A program made the position numbers and the translations under genes. Positions 1 through 6,618 of a DNA stretch of 13,208 bases are shown here, one piece after another. Every line of letters begins with the position of its first letter. The first letter of the stretch is position 1. The stretch is from contig JAVBQS010000039.1 in NCBI GenBank assembly GCA_031548835.1, forward strand, positions 1 through 13,208, in the 5' to 3' direction. Source of the DNA: WQTU01 sp031548835. Lineage in GTDB: Bacteria; Spirochaetota; Spirochaetia; CADAEX01. The notes beneath the pieces are model-generated. The model ran no database searches and was not told the DNA's origin. It saw only the letters and a program-made list of their open reading frames with translations.

Positions 1-2180
1 CTTGATCTTCTTATATACCAGTTATTTAAGACATCAATAAAATTTGCAACAATCATATCTGCTTTCTGAATATCATAGGAATCAAGAGCATTTGTTATAT
101 CTTCTATAAGTTTTTCAACTTCTGATAAAATCCATTTATCAAGAGGATTTGAAGGAGAGTCAGGAGCTTTTGAAACTTTTATATTATCTATATTTGCATA
201 TGTTACAAAAAAACTGTATGCATTCCATATTGGAATTATAAGATTTTTTAAAACTTCTTTTACTGCATCATCAGAATATCTTAAATCTTCAGCCCGCAAA
301 ACAGCAGAATTTGTAAGGAAAAATCTTAGCGCATCTGCGCCATACATTGAAATAACATCGCTTGGATCTGTATAGTTTTTAAGAGACTTTGACATTTTTT
401 TTCCGTCAGCTGCAAGAACAAGCCCATTTACAATTACATTTTTAAAAGCAGGTTTATCAAAAAGAGCTGCGCCTAACACTGTTAGCGTATAAAACCAGCC
501 TCTTGTCTGATCAAGCCCTTCACATATAAAATCTCCGGGAAAATGATTTTCAACATGTTCCCTGTTTTCAAACGGATAGTGGTCCTGCGCATATGGCATT
601 GCGCCAGACTCAAACCAGCAGTCAAGAACTTCGGGAATTCTTTTCATTGTTCCGCTGCCGCATTTTGAACATTTCCATGTAATATTGTCTATTATGTGTT
701 TATGAAGATCATCTACTTTTACCCCGCCTTTTTCTTCAAGCTCTTTTCTTGAACCAAGACATTCAGAATGATCGCAGCTATCGCATTTCCATACAGGTAT
801 TGGGTTTCCCCAGTAACGGTTTCTTGATATTGCCCAGTCCCTGGCTCCTTTTAGCCAGTTTCCAAATCTTCCATGTTTTAGGTGTGCCGGAAACCAGTCT
901 ATCTGTTCGTTAGCATTAAGCATTTTATCTTTTATTTTTTCTATATCTACAAACCACGAAGATATTGCCCTATATATAATTGGAGAAGAGCATCTCCAAC
1001 AGTGGGGATATGGGTGCAGATATTGATGCCTTGTTATTAACTTTCCTTCTTTTTTAAGAACTTCTATAATATCTTTATCAGTATCTTTTACAAATTTGCC
1101 TTCATAATCAGGAACATCTGCAGTAAATTTACACTCGCCGTCAATTGGGCAAATTGTTGTTATATTTGAACCTTTAAGAGTATTGTAATCATCTTCTCCA
1201 AAGCCGGGAGCTGTGTGGACAATTCCTGTTCCATCTTCTGTTGTTACAAAATCTCCTGCAAATATTTTAAAAGCGCCGTTTTTTTGTTCTGATGCAAAAT
1301 ATGGAAAAAGAGGTTCATAGGAAGTTCCTACAAGTTCGCTTCCCTTTTTCTCCCACACAACAGAATAATCAGCAGGGTTTTTGTAATAAATAGGAAGCCT
1401 CTCTTTTGCTAATATATAAAAGTCTCCATTATCATTTACTTTTACATAGGTGATATTATTGTTTACAGTAAGAGCAAGGTTTGAAGGCAGTGTCCAGGGT
1501 GTTGTTGTCCATGCAAGAAAGTATGCATTATCCTCTCCCTTTACTTTAAATCTTACTGTTATTGCAGGATCATGCACTTCTTTGTATCCGCCAAGATTAA
1601 GCTCATTATTTGAAAGTACAGTAGAACATCTTGGACAGTAAGGAAGTATATAATATCCTTCATACATAAGCCCCTGCTGCCAGAGCTGTTTAAGAATCCA
1701 CCATATTGATTCCATATAGTCTGGATTCATTGTTTTATAATCATTTTCAAAATCAACCCAGCGGCCCAATCTTGTTATTATTGTTTCCCACTCTTTTGTA
1801 TATCTTAGAACTATTTTTCTGCATGCTTCATTGAATTTTGCAACTCCAAAATCTTCAATTGCTCTTTTGCCTGATATTTTAAGTTCTTTTTCCATCTCAT
1901 ATTCAACAGGAAGACCATGGCAGTCCCAGCCAAATCTTCTTTCAACCTTGCGGCCTTTCATTGTCTGGTATCTTGGAAATATATCTTTTATAGTGCTTGG
2001 CACTAAATGGCCGAAATGAGGAAGCCCTGTAGCAAATGGAGGACCATCATAAATAACATATTCTTTACACCCTTCCCTTTGCTTAATAGATTTTTTAAAA
2101 GTGTTATTTTCCTTCCAGAATTTGACAATTCCTTCTTCCATTTTTGGAAAATTCACTTTAGGGTCAACAGGTTTGTACAT
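1..2180 (-). CDS. ileS: Isoleucyl-tRNA synthetase, 5' part (C-terminus outside window)
   Basis: Class I aminoacyl-tRNA synthetase that charges tRNA-Ile in the cytoplasm. The frame is open from ATG at 2180 to the window edge, giving 726 residues; the family usually has about 1000 or more, so roughly the last third is missing. Visible: N-terminal DGPPFATGLPHFGH (the HIGH signature as HFGH), RRFGWDCHGLPVEYEMEKEL, the editing-domain signature TTPWTLPSN near residue 225, CPRC shortly before it, and KMSKS at residues 595-599 (384-398). The RRFGWDCHGLPVE and TTPWTLPSN wording resembles the eukaryote-like (type 2) IleRS class. A Shine-Dalgarno GGGAGG lies just 5' of the ATG, supporting this start. 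No T-box leader consensus is seen upstream. Identity is secure; the subclass is inferred from motif wording. Confidence 0.97.
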   Translation of the reverse strand, partial: MYKPVDPKVNFPKMEEGIVKFWKENNTFKKSIKQREGCKEYVIYDGPPFATGLPHFGHLVPSTIKDIFPRYQTMKGRKVERRFGWDCHGLPVEYEMEKELKISGKRAIEDFGVAKFNEACRKIVLRYTKEWETIITRLGRWVDFENDYKTMNPDYMESIWWILKQLWQQGLMYEGYYILPYCPRCSTVLSNNELNLGGYKEVHDPAITVRFKVKGEDNAYFLAWTTTPWTLPSNLALTVNNNITYVKVNDNGDFYILAKERLPIYYKNPADYSVVWEKKGSELVGTSYEPLFPYFASEQKNGAFKIFAGDFVTTEDGTGIVHTAPGFGEDDYNTLKGSNITTICPIDGECKFTADVPDYEGKFVKDTDKDIIEVLKKEGKLITRHQYLHPYPHCWRCSSPIIYRAISSWFVDIEKIKDKMLNANEQIDWFPAHLKHGRFGNWLKGARDWAISRNRYWGNPIPVWKCDSCDHSECLGSRKELEEKGGVKVDDLHKHIIDNITWKCSKCGSGTMKRIPEVLDCWFESGAMPYAQDHYPFENREHVENHFPGDFICEGLDQTRGWFYTLTVLGAALFDKPAFKNVIVNGLVLAADGKKMSKSLKNYTDPSDVISMYGADALRFFLTNSAVLRAEDLRYSDDAVKEVLKNLIIPIWNAYSFFVTYANIDNIKVSKAPDSPSNPLDKWILSEVEKLIEDITNALDSYDIQKADMIVANFIDVLNNWYIRRS

Positions 2181-2549
2181 CTTTCCTCCCAGGTACAATA
2201 CAGATTTTTTAAATTATTTGACTATTTTGTTCCAAACATTTTTCAAATTGTTAATATTTATCAATTTAAATTGCTTACTATAATTAAATCCAGTCAAAAT
2301 TTTTATACTGATTAATAACTAAATAATATAAATATTGAATAATATTTTCAAGTAACTACCCTGCATACAAAATTTAAAGAAAAATATCTATTACATTAGT
2401 TATAATTATATATTTTCAATTTTATAATTATGAAATAGAAAAAATTATAAATGTGTTTAAAATAATCCTCAAATATAAATAACAATAAGCCAAAAAGAAT
2501 TATTATTTCTGAGTTTATTCTTTTTATTAACAATTTTTCTCTATAAATA
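2181..2549. other. AT-rich intergenic gap between ileS and the tRNA promoter
   Basis: This stretch separates the divergent ileS and tRNA-Phe genes. I see no convincing gene. It contains an all-AT inverted repeat (2402-2410 with 2423-2431, 9 bp, 12-nt loop) and a shorter AATATT palindrome near 2331-2346; both can arise by chance in sequence this AT-rich. On the minus strand TTGACT (2292-2297) is a possible -35 for ileS, but no -10 sits at the right distance, so the ileS promoter is not assigned. Confidence 0.6.
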
Positions 2550-2578
2550 TTGACATTTTTTTCCAGCTATTATATATA
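2550..2578 (+). promoter_or_regulatory. Sigma-70-type promoter of tRNA-Phe
   Basis: A perfect -35 TTGACA (2550-2555) is followed by a 17-bp spacer and a -10 TATATA (2573-2578). Transcription would start near 2585, about ten bases before the tRNA 5' end, as expected for a stable-RNA promoter. It may also drive the GNAT gene that follows. Confidence 0.75.
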
Positions 2579-2594
2579 TAACCGTCTATAAGTT

Positions 2595-2667
2595 GCCGCT
2601 TTAGCTCAGACGGTAGAGCAGAGGACTGAAAATCCTCGTGTCCGCAGTTCGATTCTGCGAGGCGGCA
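2595..2667 (+). tRNA. tRNA-Phe (anticodon GAA)
   Basis: A 73-nt cloverleaf can be folded by hand. The acceptor stem pairs 2595-2601 with 2660-2666 (one G-U), with discriminator A at 2667. The anticodon stem is GAGGA/TCCTC around loop CTGAAAA, giving anticodon GAA at 2628-2630. The T arm is CGCAG-TTCGATT-CTGCG. The discriminator is followed by AAA, so the 3' CCA is not encoded and must be added by a nucleotidyltransferase. A consensus promoter lies directly upstream. Confidence 0.97.
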
Positions 2668-2718
2668 AAATCTATTTCTGCCAAGATCAATCATAAATAT
2701 TTTTTTCCATTCCAAAAT

Positions 2719-3195
2719 ATGAATAAAATAATAGAAATTGATGATGTAAAAACAATTACAGAAATTGTCAATAAATCATTTTTAACTGTTGCTCAGGCCT
2801 ATGGATATACAATAGAGTCTGTTCCAAATTTTCCTGCATTTATTAAAACAGATGTTATAAAAAAACAAATTGCAGATGGTTTAAGAATGTATGTATATTA
2901 TGAAAATAATAATTTTGCAGGGTGTATCGGTTTTTCACACTGTAAAGAAAATACATATAAAATTGAACGGCTTGCAGTTTTGCCAGAATATAGACATCTG
3001 GGATTGGGCAAAAAATTATTGGAATTTATTGAAGTAAAAATAAAAGAAAATAGAGGCCAGATAGCTGAAATAGAAATAGTTGAAAATAATAAAATATTAA
3101 AAAATTGGTATATTAAATTAGGTTATAAAGAAATAAAAATAACACAATATAACAGCCTCCCTTTTAAAGTATGTACTATGAATAAAAATTTATAG
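2719..3195 (+). CDS. GNAT-family N-acetyltransferase
   Basis: A 158-residue protein of the GNAT fold, which transfers an acetyl group from acetyl-CoA to an amine; the substrate cannot be told. The acetyl-CoA binding motif A is clear at residues 84-101: RLAVLPEYRHLGLGKKLL, with the R-x-x-G-x-G pyrophosphate loop (RHLGLG). The C-terminal NWYIKLGYKE (about 129-138) is the usual motif B. The length is normal for a single-domain GNAT. I chose ATG 2719 because the only earlier in-frame ATG (2638) lies inside the tRNA gene. No Shine-Dalgarno is visible before 2719, so initiation may be weak. It begins 51 nt after the tRNA and ends convergently with hgcB. It is clearly more AT-rich than the hgc genes. 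Confidence 0.88.
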   Translation: MNKIIEIDDVKTITEIVNKSFLTVAQAYGYTIESVPNFPAFIKTDVIKKQIADGLRMYVYYENNNFAGCIGFSHCKENTYKIERLAVLPEYRHLGLGKKLLEFIEVKIKENRGQIAEIEIVENNKILKNWYIKLGYKEIKITQYNSLPFKVCTMNKNL

Positions 3196-3276
3196 ATATT
3201 TTTATTTTTTTAAAATCTAACCTTATTACTAACAATAAAAATTTTTTAATATAAATAATGACTAAGTATTTCTATA

Positions 3277-3567
3277 TCAGCAGCAATTATTATTGGAACA
3301 ATCGCAGCTAGGCTCTGTTCCTGTAAGCCATCCTTTGATAATGGCGCTGGCGCAACCTACATTTGCATTCACAGAGATAGCATTTACAGAACAGTTGAGC
3401 GCACATGCCCCGCATTCTATACAATGGTTTTTATCTACAATTTGTGCTTTTCTATCTCTTATGACAAATACCCGATGAGGACAGACAATTTTGCACATTC
3501 CACACCCTATACATTTATCCTGTGATAAATTAAGTGTTGCAACATTTTTCAAATACATCTGCTTCAT
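3277..3567 (-). CDS. hgcB: HgcB, 2x[4Fe-4S] ferredoxin of mercury methylation
   Basis: A 96-residue dicluster ferredoxin. In known mercury methylators HgcB is the partner of HgcA, thought to reduce its corrinoid cofactor and to help bring Hg(II). Two CX2CX2CX3C motifs are present: Cys19, 22, 25, 29 followed by Pro, and Cys49, 52, 55, 59. After these come the NVGCA segment with a lone Cys72 and a cysteine-rich tail CDCSNNNCC (Cys88, 90, 95, 96), matching the conserved extra cysteine and terminal vicinal pair of HgcB. The start ATG 3567 has GGGGAGGA (3572-3579) 4 nt upstream. The frame extends 68 codons further upstream, but that part overlaps hgcA and is not HgcB-like. It lies 11 nt after the hgcA stop, so it is co-transcribed. 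Confidence 0.94.
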   Translation of the reverse strand: MKQMYLKNVATLNLSQDKCIGCGMCKIVCPHRVFVIRDRKAQIVDKNHCIECGACALNCSVNAISVNANVGCASAIIKGWLTGTEPSCDCSNNNCC

Positions 3568-3578
3568 AATATCCTCCC

Positions 3579-4619
3579 CTATCCAATAAAGCTTTTTATT
3601 AACAACAATATTATGCCAACAGTTGTAGAAATGATAATTAAAGGAAGTGCTATTTTCATTTCCTTTGTAACACCTGAAAATGATGTATAGGTTGATGAGC
3701 CTGTAAAATTCATTGCAAGATATGCTGATATAGGCGGAAGCACAAAAACATAGCCTGCGGCTAACATCCACATTTCAAAGCTAACCCATCCAAACATCCA
3801 GATAATATAGAGAGTCCAAATAAACCCCGGCAGCCAGCCTTTCCAGGCAAACGCTCTTCCTGGTATGAAAGGTAATAAGACAGGGGTTAATACTGTTCCT
3901 ATAACAATAACTCCTGCAAAAGCAACAACATCTAAAAGACCAAATGGCCTTGCAGCAAACATGTTGAGCAGGAACAGGATCCCAAAAATAAATAGTGATT
4001 TTTTTGCAGCGCTCAAAAACTCTATTGGCGTTAATACTAGCCTATCTATTGTGTTAAAATGCACTGCCCGCATTTCTTCTGTTGCTTTAAAACCAGAGTC
4101 TAGATATGCTTTTATATCAGAAGCCCGAACAGGACCATATAAAACTGAAAATCCTGAGTATTTCATCACATCATGCGCACTCACACCAACAGCTGCGAGC
4201 TGCGGTAAAATAAGTTTTTTATGTGATACAATTTTAGACAGATTTGTTTTTTCAACACGATTGACAAGTTCTTTTGTGCCAAATGTACCTTTCCCGGCTG
4301 CACACCACACATTTATTCCTTTTGTATCAAGAATAAGAAGCCAGCAACTGATGCTGGAAAGCTCTTTACGCAAACTATCAAATGTAAGCTTATAGTTAGC
4401 GCTCACCAACACAGATGATGTATTATCAGGATTTCCAACTGCATAAATTCCAGGATTTACTTTATAATTCATGCGGCCAATACCCCAACGTACTTTCCAT
4501 GTACCAAGTATATCTTTAAATGTTAATTGCGTCGAAATAACTTCAATATTGCTATTTGCACTACTGGAACAACAGCAGCAAATCTTTTCATTGCTGCAAC
4601 AGCTATTATTATCACTCAA
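3579..4619 (-). CDS. hgcA: HgcA, membrane corrinoid protein of mercury methylation
   Basis: A 346-residue protein with a cytoplasmic corrinoid-binding domain and a C-terminal membrane domain. In the known pathway HgcA receives a methyl group, probably from methyl-tetrahydrofolate, on its cobalamin and transfers it to Hg(II). The diagnostic cap-helix motif N(V/I)WCA(A/G)GK is intact as NVWCAAGK at residues 103-110, with Cys106 as the predicted cobalt ligand. Five hydrophobic segments follow at about 207-223, 228-251, 260-279, 283-304 and 322-344, as in the family. FTGSSTYTSFSGVTKEM before the last helix is also typical. The N-terminus has six cysteines in the first 17 residues (CC and CCCC). 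Start is TTG 4619, with AAGGAG 8 nt upstream and a 4-nt overlap with the arsR stop. No key residue is missing. Confidence 0.96.
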   Translation of the reverse strand: MSDNNSCCSNEKICCCCSSSANSNIEVISTQLTFKDILGTWKVRWGIGRMNYKVNPGIYAVGNPDNTSSVLVSANYKLTFDSLRKELSSISCWLLILDTKGINVWCAAGKGTFGTKELVNRVEKTNLSKIVSHKKLILPQLAAVGVSAHDVMKYSGFSVLYGPVRASDIKAYLDSGFKATEEMRAVHFNTIDRLVLTPIEFLSAAKKSLFIFGILFLLNMFAARPFGLLDVVAFAGVIVIGTVLTPVLLPFIPGRAFAWKGWLPGFIWTLYIIWMFGWVSFEMWMLAAGYVFVLPPISAYLAMNFTGSSTYTSFSGVTKEMKIALPLIIISTTVGIILLLIKSFIG

Positions 4620-4930
4620 TTACAACACTCCTTGTTAAGATTTTTATTTTTCATAACTGTTGTGAGTTTTTGCAGCAGTTTGGAAGCATAATTGCTTCCA
4701 GCTTTGCTGATAGAATAATATGTCCATTTTCCCTTTCTACGCAGTATGACAATACCGCTGCCGCAAAGAATTTTCATATGATGGGATAATGTTGGCTGTG
4801 AAATATCAAGTTTTTCCAACAAGACACATGCGCATTTTTCACCACTTTGCAGCATTTCCAGTATCATCAAACGGTTTTCATCAGAAAATGCTTTAAATAC
4901 TCTCGTATTTTTGAGGTATTTGCTATTCAA
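4616..4930 (-). CDS. ArsR-family metal/metalloid-responsive repressor
   Basis: A 104-residue winged-helix protein of the ArsR/SmtB family, first gene of the hgcAB operon. Such repressors leave their operator when they bind a metal or metalloid. FKAFSDENRLMILEML and LDISQPTLSHHMKIL (residues about 41-55, recognition helix) are typical, followed by the wing around RRKGKWTYYSIS. Cys33 and Cys35 (EKCACVLLE) sit where arsenic-type ArsR proteins carry CVC in their recognition region, but the third cysteine of ELCVCDLC is a leucine here. A second pair, Cys102-Cys103, lies at the C-terminus and could supply further ligands. Start is TTG 4930 with GAGGTGA 4 nt upstream; no better start is visible. The inducer (As(III), Hg(II) or other) is not determined by sequence. 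Confidence 0.92.
   Translation of the reverse strand: MNSKYLKNTRVFKAFSDENRLMILEMLQSGEKCACVLLEKLDISQPTLSHHMKILCGSGIVILRRKGKWTYYSISKAGSNYASKLLQKLTTVMKNKNLNKECCN
4628..4633 (-). promoter_or_regulatory. Ribosome binding site that fixes the TTG start of hgcA
   Basis: On the minus strand AAGGAG lies 8 nt before TTG 4619. The site is inside the last codons of arsR, where AAGGAG encodes Lys-Glu before the Cys-Cys pair. Together with the 4-nt stop/start overlap (TTGA) this predicts translational coupling of arsR and hgcA. Confidence 0.8.
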
Positions 4931-4940
4931 AAAATCACCT

Positions 4941-5005
4941 CATATTGAAAAAAATCTATATGTTAATTATATATATTAGATAGAAAAAAATCAATATGTT
5001 TATTA
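4941..5005. repeat. Paired direct repeats, putative ArsR operators
   Basis: Two 23-bp direct copies (4947-4969 and 4983-5005) match at 21 positions and start 36 bp apart; the shared core is GAAAAAAATC, then T or A, then ATATGTT. The first copy combines with the bases before it into an 8-6-8 inverted element (CATATTGA 4941-4948, TCTATATG 4955-4962, 7 of 8 complementary). CATATTGA (4941-4948) is also exactly inverted by TCAATATG at 4991-4998. One copy covers the -35 and the other reaches from the -10 over the predicted transcription start, ideal for autorepression by the ArsR protein. The operator role is inferred from position and symmetry. Confidence 0.6.
4966..4994 (-). promoter_or_regulatory. 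Sigma-70-type promoter of the arsR-hgcA-hgcB operon
   Basis: Reading the minus strand, -35 TTGATT (4989-4994) is followed by a 17-bp spacer and a perfect -10 TATAAT (4966-4971). The start of transcription would fall near 4959, leaving a leader of about 29 nt before the arsR TTG start. Both promoter elements are covered by the repeats annotated as putative operators. Confidence 0.72.
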
Positions 5006-5132
5006 AAAAAGATAAACTATAAAAATAGTGATAAATCCCATCTAAAATAATTTTTTAATATAAATACATGTCCGAAAATGGCTAGTTTTATTTTGAAATT
5101 ATGGTATATTTTAGCAATCAGGAGTTATTTAA

Positions 5133-6593
5133 ATGAATAATGGAAACCAGTTATGGTATGCAGCATTTAAAGCAAAAGATACAAGATTTGACGGACGTTT
5201 TTTTGTAGGTGTATCATCTACAGGTATTTATTGTAGGCCAGTATGCCGTGCAAAACTGCCCAAACTTGATAATTGCACATTTTATACTACAGCAGCAGCG
5301 GCAGAATATGCAGGTTTTCGTCCTTGCCTTCTCTGTAGGCCAGAACTTGCTCCTGGTACTGCACCTGTAGATGCTGCAATCTCAATTGCTCATCATGCAG
5401 CGCAATTGATAGAAGAAAGCTGTCAAAAAGATAAAAATATTGAAGATTTAGCAGCCAGGCTTGGTTATACAGGCCGCCACATTAGGAGAGTCTTTACTGC
5501 TGAATTCGGAGTTTCTCCTGTACAATATTTGCAAACCTGTAGATTACTTCTTGCCAAAAATCTGCTTACAGAGACAAATATTTCAGTAACAGATGTTGCT
5601 ATGGCTGCCGGGTTTGGCAGTTTACGAAGATTTAACGATCTATTTAAAAAACAGTATCGGCTTTCACCTACTCTTTTGCGGCGGCAAGCTGCAGGTGAAA
5701 ATAGACAAAATAGCAATGTAACAGTCTCTCTTGGGTATCGTCCGCCATATCAATGGCAGCAAATCCTTGATTTTTTGGCGTTACGCGCAATTCCGGGAGT
5801 TGAAATTGTAAAAGATGGAAAATATTTAAGAACTGTGCATATTGATAATGGCGAAAAGCAGCATTTTACCGGCTGGTTAAAGGTAAGTAATCATTCTCAA
5901 AGAAATGTTTTAATAGTTACTATAAGTACTCATCTTTTGCCTGTTCTGCCACAGGTATTGGCCCGTGTCAGGAATCTGTTTGATCTGCACTGTGATCCTG
6001 ATACAGTATATGAGACCCTTTCATTAATGAATAATATCAATCCAGAACTCTGTGTTCCTGGTACTCGCCTGCCAGGCTGCTTTAATGCTTTTGAAATGGC
6101 TGTACGGGCTGTGTTAGGACAACAAATAACTGTAAAAGCTGCCCGTACTTTAGCTGCAAGACTTGCTTTAAAATATGGAACTCCTACCCAGACTGGGATA
6201 GATGGACTAACTCATATTTTCCCATCGCCAGATAATATTATTTCACTAAAGGGAGCAATTGGAGACAACCTGGGGCCTTTAGGCATTACAGGAGCTCGTT
6301 CAAATACTATCTTAGCGTTGGCAAAAGCAATAGCATCCGGAGATATCAATTTTGAATATTGTCTTGAGCCGGAAGCAGAGATGAAAAAACTATTATCTAT
6401 TCCAGGCATTGGAGACTGGACAGCCCAATATATTGCAATGCGGGCAATGGGATGGACTGATGCTTTTCCCCATACAGACTATGGCATAAAAAAAGCGTTA
6501 TCACCATATACAGCAAAAGAAATATTAAATACAGCGGAAGCATGGCGCCCCTGGCGCAGCTATGCAACAATTAATCTTTGGAATTCTTTATAA
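5133..6593 (+). CDS. Ada-AlkA fusion: methyl-sensing AraC regulator and 3-methyladenine DNA glycosylase
   Basis: A 486-residue fusion for repair of alkylated DNA. The N-terminal Ada-type zinc domain (about 1-75) has the four expected cysteines: Cys34 and Cys38 in CRPVC, Cys65 and Cys68 in CLLC. In Ada the first of these takes a methyl group from methylphosphotriesters and switches the protein into an activator. An AraC-type double helix-turn-helix follows (about 86-186). The rest (about 195-486) is AlkA: an N-terminal subdomain, then the helix-hairpin-helix LLSIPGIGDWTAQY and the catalytic aspartate, probably Asp449 in HTDYGIKKAL, ending with WRPWRSYAT as in E. coli AlkA. ATG 5133 has a GGAG 8 nt upstream. 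The same fusion next to ogt is known in mycobacteria. It is divergent from arsR-hgcAB across 202 bp; its promoter could not be identified. Confidence 0.93.
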   Translation: MNNGNQLWYAAFKAKDTRFDGRFFVGVSSTGIYCRPVCRAKLPKLDNCTFYTTAAAAEYAGFRPCLLCRPELAPGTAPVDAAISIAHHAAQLIEESCQKDKNIEDLAARLGYTGRHIRRVFTAEFGVSPVQYLQTCRLLLAKNLLTETNISVTDVAMAAGFGSLRRFNDLFKKQYRLSPTLLRRQAAGENRQNSNVTVSLGYRPPYQWQQILDFLALRAIPGVEIVKDGKYLRTVHIDNGEKQHFTGWLKVSNHSQRNVLIVTISTHLLPVLPQVLARVRNLFDLHCDPDTVYETLSLMNNINPELCVPGTRLPGCFNAFEMAVRAVLGQQITVKAARTLAARLALKYGTPTQTGIDGLTHIFPSPDNIISLKGAIGDNLGPLGITGARSNTILALAKAIASGDINFEYCLEPEAEMKKLLSIPGIGDWTAQYIAMRAMGWTDAFPHTDYGIKKALSPYTAKEILNTAEAWRPWRSYATINLWNSL

Positions 6594-6618
6594 TCATGCA
6601 CAGGAAAAGGAGAATTAT

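Noticed and set aside
2181..2549. T-box riboswitch upstream of ileS
   Set aside because: No match to the T-box consensus (AGGGTGGNACCGCG) on the minus strand and no terminator hairpin before the start.
2643..2667. tRNA-Phe 3' end as an integration attachment site
   Set aside because: No direct repeat of the tRNA 3' end is visible elsewhere in the window; only 7-base GGCGGCA matches (for example near 5683 and 7073), expected by chance.
2527..2715. Minus-strand 62-residue frame across the tRNA
   Set aside because: It reads through the tRNA gene and its promoter; no ribosome site.
2638..2718. Upstream in-frame start for the GNAT gene
   Set aside because: The ATG at 2638 lies inside the tRNA-Phe gene (variable region) and the extra residues are not GNAT-like.
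3196..3276. Terminator between the convergent GNAT and hgcB genes
   Set aside because: Only AT-rich sequence with T-runs and very weak AT stems; no credible hairpin.
3568..3771. N-terminal extension of HgcB by 68 residues
   Set aside because: It overlaps the end of hgcA, has no family similarity, and ATG 3567 has a strong ribosome site.
3865..4395. A 176-residue plus-strand frame opposite hgcA
   Set aside because: Antisense shadow of the well-supported hgcA; its sequence has no recognisable domain.
6562..6618. Longer start for ogt
   Set aside because: It lies within the Ada-AlkA gene, lacks a ribosome site, and ATG 6619 has AAAGGAG at good distance.
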